A DNA stretch of 64,000 nucleotides from the NCBI GenBank assembly GCA_012719495.1, contig JAAYAG010000079.1, positions 1 to 64,000 of the forward strand. Reading direction: 5' to 3'. The notes beneath the pieces were generated by a model. The model was not told the DNA's origin, did no database searches, and saw nothing but the letters and a program-made list of their open reading frames with translations. A program made the position numbers and the translations under genes. Each line of letters begins with the position of its first letter. The first letter of the stretch is position 1. Positions 9,195 through 19,306 of this stretch are shown here, piece after piece. This DNA is from Bacteroidales bacterium (lineage in GTDB: Bacteria > Bacteroidota > Bacteroidia > Bacteroidales > Prolixibacteraceae).

Positions 9195-11648
9195 ATGGCG
9201 GGAAACAACATAAAAAACAGCAAAGGTTTTATTTTCACAGGGATGGGAAGTGAAGAAAGCGAATATATACCAATTATTGCCGATGGCGAGAACGAAGAAT
9301 TGCAGATCGACAGTATGCCTACCGCCCTGCCATTATTGCCACTTCGGAATACAGTTCTCTTCCCTGGGGTGATTTTACCCATTACTGTTGGCAGGCATAA
9401 ATCGCTAAAGTTAATTAAAGATGTATACCGTCGCGACGGAGTACTTGGAACCATCGCCCAAATTGATGCCGAAGTTGATGAACCATCGCTAAGCGACCTA
9501 TACGAGATTGGGACAATTGCCAAGATTCTAAAAATACTTGAAATGCCCGATGGCAGCACCACGGTTATTGTCCAAGGAAAGCAACGATTCAGGGCACTCG
9601 AACTGGTATCGGACGAACCATACCACACGGTACGCTTTCAGGCGTTGTCCGAAATTCAACCTGAGGGAAATTCTCCTGAATTTGAGGCAATTGTAGAATC
9701 GCTGAAAGATATCGCCATAAAAATTGCAAAAAACTCGAATAACCTACCCCCAGAAGCAACATTCGCAGTAAGAAACATCGAGAATCCGGTCTTTCTTATC
9801 AATTTCATCTGTTCAAATGCCGACATAAAAGTAGAAGAAAAGCAGACCCTTTTACAGTTTGACCACTTACGGGAAAGAGGTATACAGGCCATATCATACT
9901 TGGTTCGAGAACTTCAAATGATTGAACTAAAGCGCGATATCCAATCCAAAGTTAAAACCGACATGGATCAGCAGCAGCGTGAATATTTGCTGCACCAGCA
10001 GATGAAAACCATCCAGGACGAACTTGGAGGTAACCCCATTGAAAAAGAGATTGAGGAACTGAGGGAAAAAGCCAAAACCAAAAAATGGAATGAAGAAGTT
10101 GCGGTACTGTTTACCAAAGAAACCGACAAACTCCGCCGAATGAACCCTGCAGCGGGAGAATATTCAATTCAACTTTCATATGTGCAAACCCTGCTCGACT
10201 TGCCATGGAACGAATATTCAGAAGACAATTTCGACATGAAACATGCCGAGCAAGTGTTAGAAGAAGACCATTACGGGCTCGAGCTGGTAAAAGAACGCAT
10301 CCTCGAACATCTTGCCGTGCTGAAACTTAAGAACGATATGAAATCTCCCATCATTTGTCTCTACGGCCCTCCTGGAGTTGGGAAAACATCGTTGGGAAAA
10401 TCGGTAGCACGCGCATTGGGACGAAGCTACATGCGCATGAGTCTTGGCGGGCTTCACGACGAGTCGGAAATTCGAGGCCACAGAAAAACCTATATCGGTG
10501 CTATGCCCGGCCGTATTATTCAAAACATCAAGAAAGCAAAAACATCGAACCCTGTATTCATCCTCGACGAAATTGACAAAGTTTCGGCCGATTACCACGG
10601 GGATCCCGCATCGGCACTGCTCGAAGTGTTAGATCCGGAACAAAACAGCGAATTTCACGACAACTATCTCGAAATAGAATACGACTTATCAAAAGTGATG
10701 TTCATAGCCACCGCCAACACACTGAATACCATAAGCCAACCTCTTCGAGACCGTATGGAACTTATTGAAGTAAGCGGATATTTGGTTGAAGAAAAAATTG
10801 AAATTGCCAAGCGCCACCTTCTTCCTAGACAACTCTCGAACCACGGATTGGCAGAAAATCAAATACAATTGGGCAACAGCGTATTACAATATATTATTGA
10901 AAATTACACTCGAGAATCAGGCGTTCGGGAACTCGACAAACAACTGGCAAAACTTGTCAGGCGCATCGCCCGGAAAATTGCCTTTGAAGAACCCGTTGAT
11001 CTCGATGTAAAAACAGAACACATAAAAGAATACCTCGGCATTCCACGCTTCAACGCAGAAAAATACCAAGGGAACGAATTTGCCGGTGTAGTAACGGGAC
11101 TAGCCTGGACTGCAGTTGGCGGCGAAATACTCTTTGTTGAATCGAGTTTGAGCAAAGGGAAGGGAGCACTAACGCTTACCGGAAATTTAGGTGAAGTTAT
11201 GAAAGAATCGGCTATGCTGGCATTAGAGTACCTAAAAGCCCATGCCGATGTATTAAGTATCGATCCAGAAATTTTTGCTAATTGGAACGTACATATTCAC
11301 GTCCCCGAAGGTGCTATTCCAAAAGATGGACCGTCGGCAGGTGTTACCATGGTTACATCACTAGCCTCGTCGTTCACACAACGAAAAGTAAAGCGCAACC
11401 TTGCTATGACCGGTGAAATTACCCTCAGGGGAAAAGTACTTCCGGTAGGTGGTATCAAAGAAAAAATACTTGCAGCCAAGCGAGCTGGTATTACCGACAT
11501 TATCCTTTCAGAAGAAAACAGGAAAGATATTGAAGATATAAAAGAAATCTACATTAACGGACTAAACTTCCACTATGTGAAAACAATAGACGAAGTACTG
11601 AGCCTTGCGTTGATGGACGAGAAGGTTGAAAAACCACTCTCAATCTGA
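9195..11648 (+). CDS. lon: ATP-dependent protease Lon
   Basis: 817 residues from the ATG at 9195; a TTG at 9183 would add four. The order is a LON substrate-binding domain (LPLLPLRNTVLFPGV onward), a coiled coil, AAA+ ATPase with Walker A GPPGVGKTS near residue 390 and Walker B FILDEIDK, then a Ser-Lys protease domain. The catalytic Ser is about residue 714 in KDGPSAGV and the Lys about 755 in GGIKEK. It degrades misfolded and regulatory proteins in the cytoplasm. The N-terminal tail before the LON domain (about 45 residues) is acidic and longer than in E. coli, which is common in this phylum. It ends convergent with the acetyltransferase gene. No heat-shock promoter could be assigned. Confidence 0.97.
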   Translation: MAGNNIKNSKGFIFTGMGSEESEYIPIIADGENEELQIDSMPTALPLLPLRNTVLFPGVILPITVGRHKSLKLIKDVYRRDGVLGTIAQIDAEVDEPSLSDLYEIGTIAKILKILEMPDGSTTVIVQGKQRFRALELVSDEPYHTVRFQALSEIQPEGNSPEFEAIVESLKDIAIKIAKNSNNLPPEATFAVRNIENPVFLINFICSNADIKVEEKQTLLQFDHLRERGIQAISYLVRELQMIELKRDIQSKVKTDMDQQQREYLLHQQMKTIQDELGGNPIEKEIEELREKAKTKKWNEEVAVLFTKETDKLRRMNPAAGEYSIQLSYVQTLLDLPWNEYSEDNFDMKHAEQVLEEDHYGLELVKERILEHLAVLKLKNDMKSPIICLYGPPGVGKTSLGKSVARALGRSYMRMSLGGLHDESEIRGHRKTYIGAMPGRIIQNIKKAKTSNPVFILDEIDKVSADYHGDPASALLEVLDPEQNSEFHDNYLEIEYDLSKVMFIATANTLNTISQPLRDRMELIEVSGYLVEEKIEIAKRHLLPRQLSNHGLAENQIQLGNSVLQYIIENYTRESGVRELDKQLAKLVRRIARKIAFEEPVDLDVKTEHIKEYLGIPRFNAEKYQGNEFAGVVTGLAWTAVGGEILFVESSLSKGKGALTLTGNLGEVMKESAMLALEYLKAHADVLSIDPEIFANWNVHIHVPEGAIPKDGPSAGVTMVTSLASSFTQRKVKRNLAMTGEITLRGKVLPVGGIKEKILAAKRAGITDIILSEENRKDIEDIKEIYINGLNFHYVKTIDEVLSLALMDEKVEKPLSI

Positions 11649-11722
11649 TTAATTTTGGAGAAATACGACCTTTGAGGTGATTGCTTTAGCATGAATGCCT
11701 TGAGCTTGCAATTAGCTGATTG

Positions 11723-12250
11723 TTAAGATAACTTACATTGAAAAATAAGTTCGCACTCCCACCCTTTACCCGGAATGCGGAGCCAGTCGGTCTTACAACC
11801 TGTCTGCAAAAAGCCCAACTTCCGGAACAGTGCGATGCTCGCTTCGTTTGTTTCTGCAACGTTTGCATATAACTGATAGATTCCAAGCTCGTTGTGGGCG
11901 TAGTTCATTAGAAGCTGAAGTGCTTGGCTTGCAATACCTTTTCTTCGTTCCTCATCGGCAAAAATAATTACACCTACACCGGCTCGAAGATGAAACGGAT
12001 CAAAATCAAAAATCTCAATAGAGCCAACCTGCTGATTATCTAACAATTCAATAACAAGCCGTAATTGTCGGCTTTCCCAAATATCTTGATCAGATGATTT
12101 TATATAATTGGCCAGCATGTATTTCGATATTGGCGCATGAGTGTTGCTTACACGCCAAACCTCCGGGTCGTTTTCCCAAGCATAGAGGAGCTCCAGATCA
12201 TCGGGCTCCAACGCCCTAAGTTTTACAAAACCATTTGACAAGGTATTCAT
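11723..12250 (-). CDS. GNAT-family N-acetyltransferase (RimJ/RimL-like)
   Basis: 175 residues. The LRALEPDDLELLYAWENDPEV start and the acetyl-CoA-binding EERRKGIASQALQLL followed by NEASIALFRKLGF are typical of the Acetyltransf_3 (RimJ/RimL/SpeG-like) group. The substrate cannot be inferred. Its ATG overlaps the stop of the upstream glycosyltransferase fusion (shared bases 12247-12250), so the two are translationally coupled. The last gene of the recR-glycosyltransferase-GNAT run. Confidence 0.85.
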   Translation of the reverse strand: MNTLSNGFVKLRALEPDDLELLYAWENDPEVWRVSNTHAPISKYMLANYIKSSDQDIWESRQLRLVIELLDNQQVGSIEIFDFDPFHLRAGVGVIIFADEERRKGIASQALQLLMNYAHNELGIYQLYANVAETNEASIALFRKLGFLQTGCKTDWLRIPGKGWECELIFQCKLS

Positions 12251-14205
12251 GATTGTCCAAGTTTTTTGAATGCTTTAATGACAAACTCAAAATCTTTTGC
12301 TACACTGTAATCCCTGGCATAAAGCATGTTTGCCCTATCGATTGCATCAAAGTTTCTTTTCCCCACCTCCATTAAATCAGTAGTTTTAATCACTCCGGGT
12401 TTTATAACTGGCAACCCAAGAAACATTTCGGTATTCACCACGTGATACCCCACCCAACTGAATCTGTGCCCCAACACGTTAAAAATATTGAAAAACAGAC
12501 CTCTTTTTTTCTCGATTAGCCATACCGTCAACGGGAAAGAAATCAATAAAGCCAGCGAAACTAAAATATCGAAAAGCCGTTTGTTGCGGCGGTTTTTTTC
12601 CTTGGTTATGGCATTTACGTTTACCACGTACAAATCGCCGGCAGTGTCTATTGAGTTACTTCCGATAATTGAAATACTTCCTGGAGGCGCAATTTTATAT
12701 TCAAGATTGAAGTCAGATAGTGAAAGCATGGTTTTGATTACTGTTCGCGAGCTAACATCGGCCGAACAGAAAATCAGTTCTTCAATTGCATTTATCCGCA
12801 CGATTTCATCGATCTGATTAACAGAACCTATAAAAACTCCTGGCTCTGAGATTTGTACAGGTGAAACACATCCAACAATATTGGCAGGAACCCCTGTTTG
12901 GGCAAGCATACTTTCAATCCGGCAAGTTTCAGCAGGCAGACCGACAATTGCAACACGTTTTGGTTTTCGCGCTCCAAGTGTGAAGTCTTTTCCAACGAAG
13001 AAATTCAATGCCAAACGAATAAACGCAACAGAAAGAAACGACAATACAGCCCCCATAAGAATTACCGCCCGCGAAAAACGCGCAGAATTCGGAAGCAATG
13101 AATATATAATTAATATGATAAAAGTCCCAGATACAATACCCCTGATAATTTTAAGCAAACTTACTGGCTTTTCGTACCCTCCGGAGTAATACGTTGCTAT
13201 GAGCCAAATAAAAATATAGGCTGGTATACCTAGGAAAATAAAAGCGTCGGGGTAATAATCAGGAACATACTTTATATTTTCCCAAACAGGCAGAAGCCAG
13301 TAAAATCCCAAGAAAATCATGGTAAAGTCGAGCAATGGCAACCACAGTTTCTTGAAAACCCTTGACATTGTAGCCAAAGCCGCCCTGAAATATATGGCCA
13401 AATGGATAAAGAAAGAAAAAAAGCCTGCATACTGTCTCGAGAAATGCTTGTTGGCGAAAATTATCATCGCGTTATAGAACATTTTCACGTAGTTAAGACT
13501 GCCTTTTTTGGTGCTTTCTCCTTTATAATGAATAATAGTTGTATCGGGATAATAGTAATTTTTGTACCCGCCAAGGGTAATTCGGTACGACAAGTCGATA
13601 TCTTCGCCATACATGAAAAAACCTTCATCGAGCAGTCCGATTTTATCGAGCGCTTCTTTGCGCAAAAGCATAAATGCACCAGCCAGCACATCTACCTGAT
13701 GTAATTCATTTTTATCGAGATATGATAAATGATACTTCCCAAAAACTTTCGAATGTGGTAAAATTGCAGACAAGCCAAAAACTTTGTAAAAAGCTACCCA
13801 TGGGGTTGGCAAGCCACGTTTCGATTCGGGTAGAAAGTTTCCCTTTCCATCGATCATTTTTACGCCAAGGCCACCGGCTTCAGGGTGCGAATCCATAAAA
13901 GCCACCACTTTCTCGAACGTATCTTCTTCGACAACGGTATCGGGATTAAGGAGAAGAACGTATTGCCCTGTTGCCTGGCGGATAGCCTGATTGTTTGCCT
14001 TTGAAAAACCAACATTTTTTTCGTTGAGAATAAGCTTAATATTGGGAAATTTGCTCAGCAACATACCTTTCGAACCATCGACGGAGTTATTGTCGACCAC
14101 AAAAACCTCGGTAGCGAGATTCTTTGATGCCTTTTCGACCGAGTGCAAACACTGCTCGAGAAAGTGCTTCACATTATAGTTTACGATAACAACCGAAAGT
14201 TTCAT
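12247..14205 (-). CDS. Glycosyltransferase 2 fused to a degenerate polyprenyl sugar-phosphate transferase
   Basis: 652 residues, apparently two proteins in one. Residues about 1-230 are a GT2 domain of the WbbL/rhamnosyltransferase type (VVIVNYNVKHFLEQCL, VVDNNSVDGS, LLLNPDTVVE, LLDEGFFMYGEDIDLSYR). About 250-400 hold several membrane helices. About 405-520 form a Rossmann-like domain (KRVAIVGLPAET) as found in WbaP/EpsE-type phosphoglycosyl transferases. The last 120 residues start with RLFDILVSLALL and end with YARDYSVAKDFEFVIKAFKKL, like a bacterial sugar transferase, but the middle catalytic core is missing. A second catalytic activity is therefore doubtful; the tail may only anchor or scaffold. 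Likely works on surface polysaccharide at the inner membrane. Confidence 0.8.
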   Translation of the reverse strand: MKLSVVIVNYNVKHFLEQCLHSVEKASKNLATEVFVVDNNSVDGSKGMLLSKFPNIKLILNEKNVGFSKANNQAIRQATGQYVLLLNPDTVVEEDTFEKVVAFMDSHPEAGGLGVKMIDGKGNFLPESKRGLPTPWVAFYKVFGLSAILPHSKVFGKYHLSYLDKNELHQVDVLAGAFMLLRKEALDKIGLLDEGFFMYGEDIDLSYRITLGGYKNYYYPDTTIIHYKGESTKKGSLNYVKMFYNAMIIFANKHFSRQYAGFFSFFIHLAIYFRAALATMSRVFKKLWLPLLDFTMIFLGFYWLLPVWENIKYVPDYYPDAFIFLGIPAYIFIWLIATYYSGGYEKPVSLLKIIRGIVSGTFIILIIYSLLPNSARFSRAVILMGAVLSFLSVAFIRLALNFFVGKDFTLGARKPKRVAIVGLPAETCRIESMLAQTGVPANIVGCVSPVQISEPGVFIGSVNQIDEIVRINAIEELIFCSADVSSRTVIKTMLSLSDFNLEYKIAPPGSISIIGSNSIDTAGDLYVVNVNAITKEKNRRNKRLFDILVSLALLISFPLTVWLIEKKRGLFFNIFNVLGHRFSWVGYHVVNTEMFLGLPVIKPGVIKTTDLMEVGKRNFDAIDRANMLYARDYSVAKDFEFVIKAFKKLGQS

Positions 14206-14265
14206 GCATTTTGCTTTAATAAAACTGAATATTGCTGATAAATTACATCATTTCTTTGTCTTTTC

Positions 14266-14892
14266 TTACTGGTTGAATGTTGATGTAAAATCCAACCGGT
14301 TTATTATTGAGCGGCCCAAGGTTATTTCATCGGTATATTCAAGCTCTCCCCCTACAGAAACGCCTCGGGCAATGGTGGTAATTTTAATTCCAGTATCTTT
14401 CAATTTCTTGTAAATATAAAAATTTGTTGTATCGCCTTCCATAGTGGTGCTTAGCGCCAAAATTACTTCTTGAATATCCCCTTTGTTGACACGCTCGACA
14501 AGCGAATTTATTTCAAGATTGCTTGGCCCTACCCCATCCATTGGCGAAATTACACCGCCCAACACATGGTAAAGCCCTCTGAATTGGTTGGTATTCTCGA
14601 TCGACATCACATCGCGAATATTTTCTACTACACAAATAACCGAAGCATCACGCGAAGGGTTTGAACACACCGGGCAAACCTCATTATCTGAAATATTATG
14701 GCAAATCTCGCAATGTTTAACTTCTTTTCTCAGGGTAATTATTGCATTTCCAAAGTCTTCAACCTCGCTCTCTTCACAACGCAATAAATATAATACCAGA
14801 CGCAAAGCAGTTTTGCGACCAATCCCCGGAAGTTTAGAGAACTCCTCAACAGCATTCTCCAGTAAGTGTGATGGCAAACGTTCGTGCAACAT
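14266..14892 (-). CDS. recR: Recombination mediator RecR
   Basis: 208 residues, the family length. With RecO/RecF it helps load RecA on gapped DNA. Helix-hairpin-helix [15 protein letters not shown] near residue 20, a four-Cys zinc finger ([16 protein letters not shown], about 58-73), and a Toprim domain starting at [11 protein letters not shown] are all intact. Sixty bases separate it from the next minus-strand gene, so they may share a transcript. Confidence 0.97.
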   Translation of the reverse strand: MLHERLPSHLLENAVEEFSKLPGIGRKTALRLVLYLLRCEESEVEDFGNAIITLRKEVKHCEICHNISDNEVCPVCSNPSRDASVICVVENIRDVMSIENTNQFRGLYHVLGGVISPMDGVGPSNLEINSLVERVNKGDIQEVILALSTTMEGDTTNFYIYKKLKDTGIKITTIARGVSVGGELEYTDEITLGRSIINRLDFTSTFNQ

Positions 14893-15081
14893 AATTCAAT
14901 ATAATATGGTAATCAAAGGAAAAAAATAAAGCAGAGAAAAACAAAAGCCGGGAGAAATTTTGACAGTATTCATTAATAATACAAATTTGCTGATGCATGG
15001 CTGACTTATCTCACCTTTAAATACAACTTAGATAAATAGGCAAACTGCAAAAAACAACGCTCAAAAGTGATTTTTTTCTGT

Positions 15082-15089
15082 TACATTTG
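15082..15089 (+). promoter_or_regulatory. -7 box upstream of the TPR regulator
   Basis: TACATTTG matches TAnnTTTG 31 bases before the ATG at 15120. No clear -33 box. Confidence 0.5.
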
Positions 15090-15119
15090 AAACATCGATG
15101 TCAAGAAGCAGTGATAAAT

Positions 15120-16742
15120 ATGTTTCAATATCTTAAACGAATTGCATTACTCTTTGTATGGTTTTTTTGCCTCACACTTCACGCGTATTCAGGCAATGAA
15201 ACCGAAAAAATGCTGCAAGAACTCGACAAAAACTTATCGGGAAAGCAGACCTATTTCAATCAAAAAAACGAGCGGATAAAGGAACTGACTACAAATCTTA
15301 AACAAACTGAAAAAAGTGGGCAAACTACAGCGGCATTTTCCCTGTGCAGCGAACTAATCGACGAATACAAGTCGTTCGATTTTGATTCGGCATCGAAATA
15401 TGTAACGCATTTAAATTCATTGGCGTATAAACTTGGCGATAAAGAGAAAATTGCACAGGCAAAAATAAAATCAGGGTTTACACTGCTCTCGTCTGGAATG
15501 TTTAAAGAATCGCTCGATTCGTTGTTGAGTATCGAATCGGAAAAATTACCTTACACCTTGAAGCCAGAATATTACAATGTAATAGCCAGAACATATTATG
15601 ATTTAGCCGATTATAATAGCGATGACTATTATTCAAGCATTTACCGAAAACTGGGAACTGCACATCTTGATTCGGCCCTGGCATTACTCGACAAGAACAG
15701 CAGTACATACTGGGCTTCAATGGGCTTACGCCGGATGAAAGTTGACGATTATGAAGGAGCTGCCGATGCTTTTAACTACCTGATTACCAAATTTGACATT
15801 ACAGATCACACTTACGCCATTGCCACATCCAGCCTTGGATACCTGTATACGTTAATGGGCCGCGATAACGAAGCCATCGACATGCTGATTAAAGCTGCCA
15901 ATGCCGATATTGTTTCATCGACTAAAGAAACCGTGGCCTTGCGGAACCTTGCTGTTCATCTTTTCAATAAAGGAGATATTAAAAGGGCGTACAACTATAT
16001 TAAAATTGCTCTCGACGATGCCACAGAATACAATGCGCGCCACCGGAAAATTGAAGTCGGCTCGGTGTTGCCCATCATCGAAGGTGAAAGGCTCTCGACG
16101 GTTGAACGTCAGCGTAAGCAAATGCTCAATTACGCGTTCATTGTGTCTATGCTTTCCATTTTGGTAATCTCATTTTTTGCTATTATTTTCCTTCAACTAA
16201 GAAAAATAAACAAGGTTAAGTCCATTTTACAAGAAGCAAACAACAATCTCCGCAAAGTAAACACTCACCTTATCGAAGCCAATAAAATTAAAGAAGAGTA
16301 TATTGGGTATTTTTTCAACGTAAACTCTGAATACATCGAAAAAATTGAATCGTTCCAGAAGAACTTACACCGAAAGATTGTCGCAAAACAATACAACGAT
16401 CTTGATAACATAATTAACAACACCGATTTAAAGAAGGAACGAGAAAACCTTTTCATCAATTTCGACAAAATATTCCTAAAGATTTTCCCAAATTTTGTAT
16501 TTGAATTTAACAAACTCTTCGGGCCAGAAGACCAAATAATGCCCGAAAAAGGAGAATTGCTGAATACTGATCTACGTATATTTGCCCTGATACGGCTTGG
16601 CATAACCGACAACGATAAAATTGCCAAGTTTTTGAACTATTCTGTCAATACAATCTACACATATAAAACAAAAATAAAGAACAAAACGATTGTCGATCGC
16701 GACCTTTTCGAACAGAAGATAATGGAAATCAAAGCAATATAA
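15120..16742 (+). CDS. Membrane TPR regulator with C-terminal HTH (DUF6377-type)
   Basis: 540 residues from the ATG at 15120; a TTG at 15087 falls inside the promoter box. It has a signal/anchor segment (about 5-22), TPR-like helices to about 330, a membrane helix (LNYAFIVSMLSILVISFFAIIF), a coiled coil, and a conserved cytoplasmic block. The block ends in a LuxR-like helix-turn-helix (TDNDKIAKFLNYSVNTIYTYKTKIKNK). This layout matches what I know as DUF6377 regulators of Bacteroidota, thought to sense a periplasmic signal and act on transcription directly. The genes next to it are an exported barrel-like protein, which may be its target (inference). Confidence 0.8.
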   Translation: MFQYLKRIALLFVWFFCLTLHAYSGNETEKMLQELDKNLSGKQTYFNQKNERIKELTTNLKQTEKSGQTTAAFSLCSELIDEYKSFDFDSASKYVTHLNSLAYKLGDKEKIAQAKIKSGFTLLSSGMFKESLDSLLSIESEKLPYTLKPEYYNVIARTYYDLADYNSDDYYSSIYRKLGTAHLDSALALLDKNSSTYWASMGLRRMKVDDYEGAADAFNYLITKFDITDHTYAIATSSLGYLYTLMGRDNEAIDMLIKAANADIVSSTKETVALRNLAVHLFNKGDIKRAYNYIKIALDDATEYNARHRKIEVGSVLPIIEGERLSTVERQRKQMLNYAFIVSMLSILVISFFAIIFLQLRKINKVKSILQEANNNLRKVNTHLIEANKIKEEYIGYFFNVNSEYIEKIESFQKNLHRKIVAKQYNDLDNIINNTDLKKERENLFINFDKIFLKIFPNFVFEFNKLFGPEDQIMPEKGELLNTDLRIFALIRLGITDNDKIAKFLNYSVNTIYTYKTKIKNKTIVDRDLFEQKIMEIKAI

Positions 16743-16894
16743 AAAACAAAGACTAATCATTTATAATACATTGAACATTTATTCTTAATCCAGACTTTTT
16801 TTAAATTCTTTTTGAAGAAAAAGAAAGCATTTAATGAAATGTTTATACTTTTATCCTTAGAAAAATTAGAATATCCTTTAGGAAAGAAAACATT

Positions 16895-18073
16895 ATGAAA
16901 AGAAAAGCTATCCTACTTTTTGCTCTTTTATCACTCTATGGAATAATTGCTTCGGCTCAGGCTGATTTTCAAAAAGGGCTTATTATTCTCAACAGCAACG
17001 ACACCGTTAAAGGGTTAATCGACTTAAGAAGCTCAAAATTCAACAATCAAGTTTGCCGGTTTAAGGAAAGTAAAAAAAGTCCGATACAAACCTATAAGCC
17101 TAACGATATTAAAGCATATATCTTAGACGTTGGGAAATATTATGTATCTAAAGTTATCGACATCGATGGCGTAATTGATACTGTTTTTGCAGAAAACATC
17201 ATTGATGGACAGTTAAGTATGTTTTTCTATAAGGACAAAGATTTTTCGTATTACTTTTTCGAAGATGAAAGCAAAAAGCCAATATACGTATCAAACAAAA
17301 AGGTTTTCACCTATGGAAATGATGGCAGAAAATACATCAAGGACAATATAACAAACAGAGGATCATTAGTATACTATCTAAGCGAAAGCCAGGAAACAGC
17401 TCAAAAAGTTAATAAAATAACGCTCAACCAAGATAAACTAATACCCATTATTAAGGAATACAACGAGGTAGTTTGCCCCGATAAGAAGTGTACCGTTTAT
17501 GCAAAAAAAATAAAACCGGTTTTTAGTATGGGCCCATTATTGGGATACAACAAGAATACAGTGTATATAATTCGTAATGGGTATATTTTGAATGAGCCGG
17601 CTATCTCCAATAGTATGCAATATGGTGTTTCAGGTGAATATACAGTCCCCGCATTAAGCAAAGGGCTATTCGTTTCTTTCTATTCAGCTTACTGCAAGAA
17701 CAAACTCCAATACGGGAGCAAAACCAGCCCCAGCATAATTGAGTATAACAATTTAAATTTCAATGCCTCAGTGTACTATTGCTACCAACATTACAGGTTA
17801 CAGCCCCTCGCAGGTATTGGAATTTCGGTAGCAACCACATTTGGTTCGTCAAAACGGTACAGTACTGTCTCTCCTGATAATTCTACCCCTGCTAAAAGAA
17901 CCATGTATGCACCAACCATTTCAGCAGGGCTAAAATTTAAGATTAACAAAAAAATATATTTGAAATCATATCTCGAAACCGATTTCCTTCAAACTGATAT
18001 AAGATATGATAAATATTTCCAAACTGTATCATCAAATATTAACGCCTTCTTTGGAGTGTTCGTTAACTTGTAA
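16895..18073 (+). CDS. Exported protein, probable outer-membrane barrel, family not recognised
   Basis: 392 residues with a clear signal peptide (cleavage near ASAQA). The first half (about 25-190) has repeated short beta segments such as GLIILNSNDTVKGLIDLR and a KGxIxL-like start common to Bacteroidota exported proteins. The second half (about 200-392) has alternating aromatic strands and ends FFGVFVNL, consistent with a small outer-membrane barrel. Two Cys residues (CPDKKC) lie between the halves. No function is proposed. It follows the TPR regulator by 152 bases on the same strand. Confidence 0.6.
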   Translation: MKRKAILLFALLSLYGIIASAQADFQKGLIILNSNDTVKGLIDLRSSKFNNQVCRFKESKKSPIQTYKPNDIKAYILDVGKYYVSKVIDIDGVIDTVFAENIIDGQLSMFFYKDKDFSYYFFEDESKKPIYVSNKKVFTYGNDGRKYIKDNITNRGSLVYYLSESQETAQKVNKITLNQDKLIPIIKEYNEVVCPDKKCTVYAKKIKPVFSMGPLLGYNKNTVYIIRNGYILNEPAISNSMQYGVSGEYTVPALSKGLFVSFYSAYCKNKLQYGSKTSPSIIEYNNLNFNASVYYCYQHYRLQPLAGIGISVATTFGSSKRYSTVSPDNSTPAKRTMYAPTISAGLKFKINKKIYLKSYLETDFLQTDIRYDKYFQTVSSNINAFFGVFVNL

Positions 18074-18153
18074 AAGATTACAACCTAATTTTTAATTATC
18101 TTTTAATCGGGCTTAAACCAACCTGTAATATTCTGACTTTTTCTTTACAACCA

Positions 18154-19047
18154 ATGAAAAAAGATTGTAAACGAAAAGTTGAGCTCGTTGTCTTATCCGA
18201 CATACACCTGGGCACTTACGGGTGCAGGGCGAAGGAGCTTCTTAGGTATTTAAAATCGATCGATCCAGAAACGGTGGTACTCAATGGCGACATCATCGAC
18301 ATCTGGCAGTTCAAGAAACGCTACTTTCCTACCTCTCACATGAAGGTGATTAAGCACATTACCTCCCTTTTGTCGAAAAAGAAGAAAATATACTACGTGA
18401 CCGGCAACCACGATGAGATGCTCCGAAAGTTTACTGGATTTCAGATTGGCACCCTCGAAATCGTGAATAAAATCGTGTTGCCCCTCGATGGGAAAAAAGC
18501 ATGGATCTTTCATGGCGATGTGTTCGACAACTCGGTACACCATTCGAAATGGTTGGCAAAACTGGGCAGTATCGGGTATAACTTCCTTATCGTGATCAAC
18601 ATGCTTATCAACGTAGTAACCCGATTGTTTAAAGGAGGTAAGATTTCGCTTTCAAAGAGGGTGAAAGATGGGGTGAAAAGTGCGATCAGCCATATTAACC
18701 GGTTTGAAAAGACCATTGCAGAGCTGGCCATCCAAAACGGGTACGATTTCATTGTTTGTGGACACACCCATCAACCCAAACTGCAATACATTGCCGATAA
18801 AAAGGGGCAGGAGGTACTCTACCTAAACTCGGGCGACTGGATTGAAAACCTCACCGCACTGGAATATAACAACCAGGAATGGACCATTTACGCCTATGCA
18901 AACGACCCGGTTGCTCAAATGATCGATGAAATAATACCTCCCGAGCCGGAAGAGATTAAGCTCGATTTCAAGATTGAACAGTTCTACTCCGAATTAGCCG
19001 AGGAGATTCACGTTATCCCAATGAATGTGTTAAGGGCAAAAGCATGA
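18154..19047 (+). CDS. UDP-2,3-diacylglucosamine diphosphatase-like metallophosphoesterase
   Basis: 297 residues of the calcineurin-like phosphoesterase fold. Metal-binding motifs are SDIHLG, NGDIIDIW, GNHDE and CGHTHQP. The sequence around DNSVHHSKWLAKLGS resembles the LpxH-like branch that removes UMP from UDP-diacylglucosamine in lipid A synthesis. The C-terminal extension (about 240-297) is longer than E. coli LpxH. Its stop codon overlaps the ATG of the next gene (ATGA at 19044-19047), which would normally couple it to an intact glycosyltransferase; here that partner is broken. Confidence 0.85.
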   Translation: MKKDCKRKVELVVLSDIHLGTYGCRAKELLRYLKSIDPETVVLNGDIIDIWQFKKRYFPTSHMKVIKHITSLLSKKKKIYYVTGNHDEMLRKFTGFQIGTLEIVNKIVLPLDGKKAWIFHGDVFDNSVHHSKWLAKLGSIGYNFLIVINMLINVVTRLFKGGKISLSKRVKDGVKSAISHINRFEKTIAELAIQNGYDFIVCGHTHQPKLQYIADKKGQEVLYLNSGDWIENLTALEYNNQEWTIYAYANDPVAQMIDEIIPPEPEEIKLDFKIEQFYSELAEEIHVIPMNVLRAKA

Positions 19048-19306
19048 GAATTCTTTATGCCATTCAGGGAACAGGCAACGGGCATCTTAGCCGTGCCACC
19101 GATATCGTTCCGGCTCTTCGACAATACGGGGATGTGGATATTCTGGTAAGTGGAAAGAATTCTCAGGTTGCCATTCCTTTTGATATCAGGTACAGACTTT
19201 CGGGGTTGAGTTTTGTTTTTGGAAAGAAAGGCGACATTGAATTTATCGAAACATTCAAGCAAGCCAACCTGAAAAAACTCTGGAACGAAATCAGAAACCT
19301 ACCTAA
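19044..19306 (+). pseudogene. Truncated glycosyltransferase (5' remnant)
   Basis: The first about 87 codons read as the N-terminus of a nucleotide-sugar glycosyltransferase (MRILYAIQGTGNGHLSRA, with the Gly-rich GTGNGH loop). The similarity stops near residue 87 (NEIRNLP). The open frame then continues to 19520 only as out-of-frame translation of chemotaxis sequence. A full-length member would be about 350 residues. The rest of the gene is nowhere in the window, so this is a deletion or replacement, not a simple frameshift. Confidence 0.75.

Noticed and set aside
14206-14265. Terminator between recR and the glycosyltransferase
   Set aside because: No stem with a T-run could be drawn, so an operon remains more likely.
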